From contig JAPOZO010000059.1 of NCBI GenBank assembly GCA_026706025.1, positions 1-64,000 of the forward strand: a stretch of DNA of 64,000 bases, in the 5' to 3' direction. Position numbers and translations under genes: made by a program. Under the pieces are notes generated by a model that was not told the origin of the DNA, did not search any database, and saw only the letters and a list, made by a program, of their open reading frames with translations. The DNA comes from Candidatus Poribacteria bacterium (GTDB taxonomy: Bacteria > Poribacteria > WGA-4E > WGA-3G). This document shows, one piece after another, positions 33,743 to 40,772 of this stretch (its first letter is position 1; the number at the start of each line of letters is the position of its first letter).

Positions 33743-35269
33743 GTGGCGCAGACGCAAAAACCGATTCGCTGGTGGCCTCTCTTTGTTATCCTCTGTCTTG
33801 CCATTTTAGGCATCATAGCCATCTGGATAGTAGAAGCAGGTCATCGCCAAGACAAGGTCTTTTGGATAATCATGGTTATTATCCTTACAACCTTCTTGGG
33901 AGTCTTGTGGCTACTATGTTTTTCCCGCTTGCGTTGGCGGATTAAGTTAATTACCCTTGCCATAGTTGCCTTGTGTGTCTTTCTCAGCACCAGCCTATTC
34001 CAATTCAAAGGATTCAGCGGCGATCTTATCCCTATATTTGAATGGCGATGGCAGGAGAACCCCACAGTTTTTCGTCAGGATCCAGGCAGCACGCCCAATA
34101 CCGAAAAGTCCGCGATGGACTACCCACAATACCTCGGGCAGCATCGGAACGGTGTCGTGTCGGGTATCCAGTTAAATCTTGATTGGGGTACGCATCCACC
34201 AAAACTTGTTTGGCGACACCCCGTTGGTGCAGGCTGGTCAGGCTTTGCAGTCGTTGGTGATTCAGCAATCACACAAGAACAGGAAGACGACTGGGAAAAA
34301 GTGGTCTGCTATGAATTATACACCGGCAGAATAAAATGGAGTCATCAAGACCGGGCGCGCTACAATACTCCGCCTGCAGGACTCGGACCACGAGCGACAC
34401 CAACGATCTCAGAAAATCGAGTTTATACTGTCGGTTCAACAGGAATCCTTAACTGTCTGGACTTTGAAACAGGTGCCCAGCTCTGGACAACAAATATCTT
34501 TGAAGAGAACCAAGCGAAACCACCACCTTGGGGTGTCAGCATTTCGCCGCTCGTTTTCAATGAGCTTGTTATCGTGAGTGCCGGTGGTGCGGTCGCATAC
34601 CACAAAGAGACAGGCGAAATCGCATGGACGGGTTACCGAACACAAAGCGGTTATAGTTCACCCTTCGTGACAAGGCTATTAGACACGGAACAGGTTGTGC
34701 TTTTCAACCAAGGTTTAATTACCGCCCATGAACCACTCACTGGCGAACTTTTGTGGAAACAGCCGTGGGTAGAAGCCTATGCAGAATGTGTTGCGCAGCC
34801 AGTCCCGATTTCTGATGACACACTTCTCGCCTCAACCGGTTATGGTGGCGGTGCTAAGCTTTATCAGCTCTCGCGTAACCCGACCGGTGAATTTGACGTT
34901 TCCATTATATGGGAAACGATAAATCTTAAAGCAAAATTCACCAATATCATCTACTACGATGGCTATCTGTACGGACTTGATGACGGTATCTTCGCTTGTA
35001 TAAACCCAACCGACGGCACACGTCAATGGAAACGTGGTAGGTACGGGCACGGTCAGACATTGCTAATTTCGGATGTCCTGCTGGTAACAACCGAATCGGG
35101 TGACGTGGTCCTCATTGAACCTAACCCAGAACGCCATATTGAACACGCACGTTTTGCAGCATTAACAGGTAAGACATGGAACACGCCTGCACTTGCGGGT
35201 CGCTACCTTCTTGTACGGAATGACGGCGAGGCAGCATGCTACGAATTACCAATCATAAACACGAAATAA
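33743..35269 (+). CDS. Membrane-anchored PQQ-like beta-propeller protein
   Basis: 508 residues starting at a GTG with AAAAAGGAA upstream. Three hydrophobic segments (about residues 10-30, 38-58, 64-84) anchor the N-terminus. From residue about 130 the sequence is a propeller of PQQ/quinoprotein-like blades: DYPQYLGQHRNGVVSG, LVWRHPVGAGWSGFAVVGD, NCLDFETGAQLWTTNIFEE, LTGELLWKQPWVEAYAE. Such domains are often scaffolds without PQQ, and the catalytic Asp/Ca2+ set of PQQ dehydrogenases is not obvious. The domain probably faces the periplasm. It is 85 bases upstream of the serine hydrolase gene in the same orientation. Confidence 0.82.
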   Translation: MAQTQKPIRWWPLFVILCLAILGIIAIWIVEAGHRQDKVFWIIMVIILTTFLGVLWLLCFSRLRWRIKLITLAIVALCVFLSTSLFQFKGFSGDLIPIFEWRWQENPTVFRQDPGSTPNTEKSAMDYPQYLGQHRNGVVSGIQLNLDWGTHPPKLVWRHPVGAGWSGFAVVGDSAITQEQEDDWEKVVCYELYTGRIKWSHQDRARYNTPPAGLGPRATPTISENRVYTVGSTGILNCLDFETGAQLWTTNIFEENQAKPPPWGVSISPLVFNELVIVSAGGAVAYHKETGEIAWTGYRTQSGYSSPFVTRLLDTEQVVLFNQGLITAHEPLTGELLWKQPWVEAYAECVAQPVPISDDTLLASTGYGGGAKLYQLSRNPTGEFDVSIIWETINLKAKFTNIIYYDGYLYGLDDGIFACINPTDGTRQWKRGRYGHGQTLLISDVLLVTTESGDVVLIEPNPERHIEHARFAALTGKTWNTPALAGRYLLVRNDGEAACYELPIINTK

Positions 35270-35354
35270 TTTGCAACCCTGACATATTCTCGCATTCATA
35301 ATATATTATCTCGATCCATTAAGGATGAAAAAGAGAAAGGAACAGGTCAGCAGC

Positions 35355-36290
35355 ATGTTTAGACACATACGGAAGTTAGTAATACTTTTGATCTGTTGGA
35401 GCATCGCGCTATTGCTCCCGATATTTACCGAGGCATCGGGTACATACCGGAACATCCCGAGTAAATACCGAAGTACGATTGATTCGCCTTTGGAGGCTGA
35501 CTTTGAACGTTATATCAAAAGCCGCCGTAGCCGAAAAATCTTGGCATCAACCGACCGGACTAGCTTCGTGGTCTACGATATATCAAAAAACAGAAAATTA
35601 GTGTCGATCAACGAAGATCGGCAGATGATGGCAGCCTCACTCATTAAGAATTTTGTGATGCTCGCCTATTTCCACGAAGTCAAATACGGGCGGAAAAAAC
35701 ATACGACTGTAAACAAACGTAATCTGACGAATATGATCCAGTGGAGTTCAAATTCGTCAACTAACTACTTCATTCGATTGCTCGGTGGGCCGGCGCGAGT
35801 AAATAAAATACTGCGCAGCAATTATCCGTACTTTAAGCAGACTCAGATTGTGGAATATATCCCGTATGGCGGACGGACTTATAGAAACATGACATCCGCC
35901 CGCGACCTAAGCACATTTTTCTTGCGGCTGTGGCAAGGGAAACTCCCCTTTCCTGAAAAAATGAAGTGGTACTTCAAGCTCAAAAATGGGGATTATATCT
36001 ATAAACAGACCTATATCCCTACTTCAGTGGAAGTTTATAACAAAACTGGAACCGTCTACGGATTGGTAGGTGACGGTGGCGTATTGGTTCTTCGGGACCC
36101 GCAAGGTAGGGCAAGACCTTACATCTTCATCGGATTGATGGAGGACCGGACGAAGACAAACCGCAGAAATCGGTGGCAATCCTTTTATGATTGGAAGAAC
36201 CGTCGCGCTTATATCTTACGTAGACTCTCTGAACAGGCTTATAAGTACATCTATGAAAAGCACTACGGCGGCCGATTAGTGCGCCGCTAA
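35355..36290 (+). CDS. Exported class A beta-lactamase-like serine hydrolase
   Basis: About 311 residues from the ATG at 35355, which has AAAGGAACAGG upstream; an ATG at 35325 lacks a properly spaced ribosome site. A signal peptide (HIRKLVILLICWSIALLLP) is followed by the penicillin-binding fold with SxxK at Ser95-Lys98 (AASLIKNFVM), an SxN-like motif in WSSNSSTNYF (Ser in place of the usual Asp of SDN) and KTG in VYNKTGTVYG. It could be a cell-wall peptidase or a beta-lactamase relative; the changed SDN motif and missing Glu166-type loop argue against a true beta-lactamase. The following gene starts 18 bases later. Confidence 0.8.
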   Translation: MFRHIRKLVILLICWSIALLLPIFTEASGTYRNIPSKYRSTIDSPLEADFERYIKSRRSRKILASTDRTSFVVYDISKNRKLVSINEDRQMMAASLIKNFVMLAYFHEVKYGRKKHTTVNKRNLTNMIQWSSNSSTNYFIRLLGGPARVNKILRSNYPYFKQTQIVEYIPYGGRTYRNMTSARDLSTFFLRLWQGKLPFPEKMKWYFKLKNGDYIYKQTYIPTSVEVYNKTGTVYGLVGDGGVLVLRDPQGRARPYIFIGLMEDRTKTNRRNRWQSFYDWKNRRAYILRRLSEQAYKYIYEKHYGGRLVRR

Positions 36291-36308
36291 CGGGGCAAAG
36301 GGACACTT

Positions 36309-36965
36309 ATGCGACGCGTTGTTGATATCGGCAGACGTATTGAACTCATACCCATTGATCCACATTTCCACGACATCACTATAGGTCTCTATCGCCAGCA
36401 GACAGTTGACGCAACGACAGGTAAAGATTTCCCTGTTTTCTTAGTGCATACCTACAGTCAGATTTCAGGTGCTGCCGAGAGAATCGAAAGCGTGATAAAG
36501 GCGATGCAAACACTCGGTGGAATGCTGAGAACTCCTGACGGTTTGCTCTATTTCGCCTGTAATAGTGCCCACGAAGCCGCGTGTCGCCGCGTCTTTTTGG
36601 AAGCCTGTAAACTCACATCAGCCACCTTTGTTGAACCACGTCCACTCAACATACTCGATAAGAAATCGAAACTCACTATTATAGTGGATTCAAGCGGAAA
36701 AGGCATCTACCGGGTTACAGCAGAAAGCGAAGGGAGAGGTGCGGCTCGACGGGTCTCAGCGATTGCGGGTGGGTTGATGAAATTGGGTGAAATGGAAAGC
36801 ATTGAAACGGATAATAAAGACACTGTCGCTTTTGCTTGTGCGCAGTCGCACGATGCCCTCATCGGACTCCTGCTGATGCGTGCCCCAAATGTTAGAGTCG
36901 TCTTGCGTGAAGAAGAAATGGAAGCTGGACGCGGTGTACTCGCCGCACCGAGCCAACAGACATAA
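36309..36965 (+). CDS. Conserved-looking protein of unknown function
   Basis: 218 residues; I do not recognise the family. It has no signal peptide or membrane segment. Two similar halves seem possible: AERIESVIKAMQTLGGMLRTPDGLLYFACNSAHEAACRRVFLEAC in the first resembles AARRVSAIAGGLMKLGEMES...TVAFACAQSHDALIGLLL in the second, suggesting an internal duplication. Shared points are the FACxxxHxA segments and a preceding LGxM. It sits 18 bases after the serine hydrolase gene and 12 bases before the UroD/MtaA-like gene, so it is in the same operon and could assist that enzyme. Confidence 0.75.
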   Translation: MRRVVDIGRRIELIPIDPHFHDITIGLYRQQTVDATTGKDFPVFLVHTYSQISGAAERIESVIKAMQTLGGMLRTPDGLLYFACNSAHEAACRRVFLEACKLTSATFVEPRPLNILDKKSKLTIIVDSSGKGIYRVTAESEGRGAARRVSAIAGGLMKLGEMESIETDNKDTVAFACAQSHDALIGLLLMRAPNVRVVLREEEMEAGRGVLAAPSQQT

Positions 36966-36977
36966 AGGAAACCGAAG

Positions 36978-38000
36978 ATGCAAAAGGCAATGACCGGTCG
37001 CGAACGTGTACTCGCCGCGCTTCGCAACGAACCGACCGACCGAACCCCTGTCTGTAATCCGACCTCCGTCGCAACCGTCGAACTTATGGATCTCGTGAGG
37101 GCCCCCTTCCCCGAAGCAAATCGAGAGCCGGAACTGATGGCACGTCTCGCCGCTACCGGATACACGGAACTCGGCTTTGACACTATCATGCCCGTCTTCA
37201 CGATTATCCAAGAATCCAGTGCCCTCGGGTGTAAGATTCAGTGGGAACAGAAAGATAACTGGCCCACCGTTAGAATGCGGGAGCCGATTTGGGAAGATGT
37301 CGATGACATCGTTATTCCAGACGATTTTTTAACACATCCAGACACCCGATGTGTGCTGGAGGCGATTAAAATCTTAAAGAAAGAATACGGGGATGAAGTT
37401 GCCGTTATCGGAAAAACGATGGGCCCGTGGTCGCTCGGTTATCACTGTTTCGGCGTTGAACCTTTCCTATTGTTGTCGCTTGATGATCCAGGGAAAACGA
37501 AACTCGCACTTGATCGGATGAAGGAAGCCACGGTGCAATTCGGTGTTGCACAAATTGAGGCGGGTGCCGATGCGCTCACGCTTCCAGACCACGCCACAGG
37601 GGACCTGGTCAGCGGCGAATACTACCAACGCTATCTCCGTGATCTTCACATCGAATTCGTTGAGCGTATTCCAATCCCTCTAATATTGCACATCTGCGGA
37701 CGCACGGTTGACAGAATGGAGTACATCGCACAAACCGGTATGGCAGCTTTCCATTATGATTCCAAAAACGAACCCCAAGAATCCATGGACATCGTGAAAG
37801 AACGGATTGCGCTTATCGGGAACATTAACAATCCTGAAACACTGTTTGCTAAAGAACCGGAAGACGTTAAAGCAGAAGTGATAAAAAACCTTGATGCTGG
37901 TGTCCCACTTATTGGACCGGAGTGTGCGATTCCACTTCAGACTACTATTGAAAACCTTCAGGCGATCCCGGAAGCGGTACAGGAATGGCATCGTTCATAA
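36978..38000 (+). CDS. Uroporphyrinogen decarboxylase / MtaA-type corrinoid methyltransferase family protein
   Basis: 340 residues with the UroD/MtaA fold: TGRERVLAALRNEPTDRTPV at the start and GADALTLPDHATGDLVS in the middle. The Zn-binding pattern of MtaA/CmuA-type methyltransferases is visible as His-x-Cys in LILHICGRTVDRM and a later Cys in LIGPECAIPLQTTIENLQAI. This favours a methylcobamide-dependent methyltransferase over true HemE, which lacks the cysteines. The methyl acceptor is unknown. It lies in the run leading into the two dockerin-thioredoxin genes, 28 bases upstream of the first. Confidence 0.82.
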   Translation: MQKAMTGRERVLAALRNEPTDRTPVCNPTSVATVELMDLVRAPFPEANREPELMARLAATGYTELGFDTIMPVFTIIQESSALGCKIQWEQKDNWPTVRMREPIWEDVDDIVIPDDFLTHPDTRCVLEAIKILKKEYGDEVAVIGKTMGPWSLGYHCFGVEPFLLLSLDDPGKTKLALDRMKEATVQFGVAQIEAGADALTLPDHATGDLVSGEYYQRYLRDLHIEFVERIPIPLILHICGRTVDRMEYIAQTGMAAFHYDSKNEPQESMDIVKERIALIGNINNPETLFAKEPEDVKAEVIKNLDAGVPLIGPECAIPLQTTIENLQAIPEAVQEWHRS

Positions 38001-38028
38001 ACAGGAATCCCTTCGGAAAAAACAAACC

Positions 38029-38637
38029 ATGAAAAAAATTGCTGTTTTGCTACTAACAGTAAGTTTGACACTGATCGGTTTGACCAACGGTTATACAGAA
38101 GATGAGGATTTCGATGCTCGGAGTGCCTCTGATGTCAACGCCGATGGCTTCGTGAACATCCTTGATTTGACGTTCATTGCCTCACACTTGGGTAAGATGC
38201 CCACTGCGGATCAGGTTCCTAATCCGGACATCAATCGCGATGGCACGGTGAACATCCTTGATTTGGTACTTGCTGCAAGTTTCCTCGGCAAAACATCCGG
38301 TATCCCATTTGAAGTTACCGATGCGACTTTTGACGACATTATCCTGGGTTCCGAACTCCCTATCGTTGTAGAATTCAAATCTGAGTTCTGAATATACTGT
38401 ATACTGATGAAGCCTGTGGTCCCAGCGGTAGCATTAGAATATCGAGATACCTTCACGTTCGCCAAGTTGGACGTGAATACCCAAGAAGAAAAAACAGTCG
38501 AATATCGAATTCGCGGAACACCTACCTATATCGTATTCAGAGATGGAGAGATTGTAGGTAGATTTATTGGCGCGATGCCGAGTGCTAAACTGGTGCAGCA
38601 AATTCTCAGCATCTTAGAGATTGAAGAAACTGAATAG
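38029..38637 (+). CDS. Dockerin-thioredoxin fusion with in-frame TGA, probable selenoprotein (A)
   Basis: Read through one TGA (38389-38391) this is a 202-residue protein. Order: a signal peptide (KKIAVLLLTVSLTLIGLTNG); two dockerin-type Ca2+ repeats (DVNADGFVNILDLTFIASHL at 35-54, DINRDGTVNILDLVLAASFL at 67-86); then a thioredoxin domain from about residue 92. The TGA is codon 121 and gives ...VVEFKSEF-U-IYC-ILMKP, placing it on the first Cys of CxxC (compare E. coli FWAEW-C-GPC-KMIAP, with the later Pro aligned). The cis-Pro loop (IRGTPTYIVF, Pro165) and C-terminal helix are intact and the stop is TAG. Without readthrough only a dockerin stub is made; the internal ATG at 38407 has no ribosome site. 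Likely an exported thiol-redox enzyme. Confidence 0.8.
38404..38425 (+). promoter_or_regulatory. Possible bacterial SECIS stem-loop, gene A
   Basis: After the TGA, CTG (+13 to +15) can pair with CAG (+32 to +34), and GCC (+21 to +23) with GGT (+27 to +29), leaving the apical loop TGT with G at +25 and U at +26. Bacterial SECIS elements have an apical G-U about 16-37 bases after the UGA. The stem is short and has internal mismatches, so this is only suggestive. Confidence 0.4.
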
Positions 38638-38664
38638 GAATTTTAAGGATAAGGAAGGAAATCC

Positions 38665-40740
38665 ATGAAAAAATTGATTTGTTCATTGCTAACACTGAGT
38701 TTAGCACTGTTCGTTTTAACAGCAAGTTACGCCGAAGAAGATACCGATATTGAGATTTTGAGGGCAGCTGATGTCAATGCTGATGGAATGATAGACATCC
38801 TCGATCTGGTGCTGGTCGCTTCGGACTTCGGCGAGACATCCACTGCAGATCAGCCTCTGAACTCAGATGTCAACGGTGATGATAATGTCAATATCCTTGA
38901 TTTGGTCCTTGTCGCGAACCATCTTGGCAAAACTGTCAGACCTCCTGTGGCGTTCGTGAGTGTGGACCCCGCGATTGACTCCGAGATTACTGTGGACGAC
39001 ACCATCACCCTGACTTTTGACAATCCACCAGAGGCAGTTACTGTTAGTGAAGGTACGGCTACAGTCACTGATAATACCGTCACAATCGCGGGACCTTTCA
39101 CACCCGGCACCCTGGCGTTGACGATCACTTGGGCAGATGGTTCTGAAACGCTCAACTATACCGTCCGTCAGCCAGCGGAGTTTGTCAGTGCTGATCCAGA
39201 AAGCGAAACAGAAATCACCACAAACGATACCATCACACTGATTTTTGATCATTCACCAAAGAACTTTACTGTCAGTGAAGGCATCTCTATTATCACTGGT
39301 AATACTGTCACAATCATAGGTCCCTTTACACCGGGTGTTCTTGAGTTGACGATTATTTGGGCAGATGGTTCCGAAACGCTCAACTATACCGTCCGTCAGC
39401 CAGCGGAGTTTGTCAGTGCTGATCCAGAAAGCGAAACAGAAATTACCACAAACGATACCATCACACTGATTTTTGATCATTCACCGAAGGACGTTACCGT
39501 CAGTGAAGGTGTCGCTACAACTGATGGAAATACTGTGACTATCACGGGACCTTTCACACCCGGTACCCTTGAGTTAACTATCACTTGGGCAGATGGTTCC
39601 AAAACTTTCAACTATACCATACGTCAGTCTTCGGACTTTGTGAGTGCAGACCCAGAAAGCGGGACAGAAATTACTACGAACGAAACCATCACACTGACCT
39701 TTGACAATCCACCAGAGGACGTTACTGTCAGTGATGGCGTTGCTACAATCACTGATAATACTGTCACAATCACGGGGCCTTTCACACCCGGTACACTGGC
39801 GTTGACGATCACTTGGGCAGATGGTTCCAAAACTCTTGACTATACCATACATCAGCCTGTGGCGTTCGTGAGTATAGATCCTACAATCGAGTCGCAGCTG
39901 ACCGTGGACAGTACCATCACCCTGACTTTTGACAATCCACCAGAGGACGTTACCGTCAGTGAAGGCACCGCTACAACCGCCGATAATACTGTCACAATCA
40001 GGGGGCCTTTCACACCCGGTACACTGGTGTTGACGATCACATGGGCAGATGGAAGTTTAGAGTTTACTTACACAGTCGCCGAACCGGATACCGAGGTACC
40101 TTCAATCACTGGTGGAACTATCAACGATGGCGATACAGACGTTGATGCCGAAGCGATTAACAGTAGCGCATTGATTGAAGTCGAGTTCAGCGAAGCGGTA
40201 AGTGGTACCATCGCACTGCAAACCGAAAACGACGATGATGTCGGTTGGCTTGGTAAAGTCGAAGGTAATAAAGCGACTCTTGAACTCGTCAAAGGCAAAG
40301 AGCTTGACCCGGAAACTACATACGTTATTGCGGGGAAAGTTGAAGACGCTGCTGGCAACGAAACGGATATCAATATTACTTTTACGACCGCCAGTGCATA
40401 CGATGGCATCCCCTTTGAAGTCACCGATGAAACATTTGACACTCTTGTACTTGAATCTACGCTTCCTGTTGTGGTTGAGTCCTATAAAGATGGATGACCG
40501 TTCTGTCAAAGAATGGCGCCAGTTGTCGCCGAAATTGCCTTAGAATACAAGGACACATTTGTCGTCGCGAAATTGAATTCAGGCAACAATCCGAAAACAA
40601 TTCAAAAATACCGGTTTATAGGACATCCTACTTATCTTGTCTTCCAAGATGGAAAGAACGTTGGACGTTTCGGAGGCGTGATACCGAAAGCCGAGTTTAT
40701 CCAGGAGGTATTTGATCTGATAGATGTTGAAGAAAATTAA
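38665..40740 (+). CDS. Dockerin, Ig-like repeats and thioredoxin with in-frame TGA, probable selenoprotein (B)
   Basis: Read through one TGA (40495-40497) this is 691 residues. Order: a signal peptide; two dockerin repeats (DVNADGMIDILDLVLVASDF and DVNGDDNVNILDLVLVANHL); five 76-residue Ig-like repeats (94-473); a Big_5-like Ig domain (about 475-575, VEFSEAVSGTIALQ and LDPETTYVIAGKVEDAAGNE); then thioredoxin. Codon 611 is TGA in VVVESYKDG-U-PFC-QRMAP, again exactly the first Cys of CxxC. Pro655 in FIGHPTYLVF is the cis-Pro. The distance from TGA to the end (81 residues) nearly equals that in gene A (82). AAGGAAGG precedes the ATG, 27 bases after gene A. Probably a long-armed exported redox protein; the target of the dockerins is unknown. 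Confidence 0.8.
38944..40083 (+). repeat. Five tandem 228-base repeats encoding Ig-like units
   Basis: Each unit encodes 76 residues of the pattern FVSxDPxxxxxIT, DTITLxFDxxP, VTVSEGxAT, NTVTIxGPFTPG and LTITWADGS. Units 2 and 3 (39172-39399 and 39400-39627) share long near-identical DNA stretches, for example across the NYTVRQPAEFVSADPESETE boundary, which points to recent duplication or gene conversion. The unit number may vary between strains. Confidence 0.9.
40514..40531 (+). promoter_or_regulatory. Possible bacterial SECIS stem-loop, gene B
   Basis: TGGCG (+17 to +21) pairs with CGCCG (+30 to +34, one G-U pair), closing the loop CCAGTTGT. A further C-G pair (+23/+28) leaves an apical AGTT. 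G is at +25 and U at +26 from the TGA, the same positions as in gene A and within the window known for bacterial SECIS elements. Confidence 0.5.
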
Positions 40741-40772
40741 TCGTAGCGCAAGTCCTACCTGTTTCTTCAGTG

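Noticed and set aside
36978-38000. HemE (true uroporphyrinogen decarboxylase)
   Set aside because: The H-x-C...C zinc pattern and the overall sequence fit MtaA/CmuA-type methyltransferases better, and no other haem genes are adjacent.
38407-38637. A separate short gene starting at the ATG at 38407
   Set aside because: It has no ribosome site, begins in the middle of a thioredoxin helix, and lies in the same frame as the upstream gene with only a TGA between. The same applies to the ATG at 40513.
38850-39852. Several minus-strand frames of 70-130 residues
   Set aside because: They are periodic shadows of the 228-base Ig-like repeats and recur at the repeat spacing.
38389-40497. Genome-wide reassignment of TGA to an amino acid
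   Set aside because: Other genes here end cleanly at TGA (26874, 53583, the GNAT overlap at 5314), and prfB keeps its UGA-dependent frameshift. Only the two thioredoxin sites read through.
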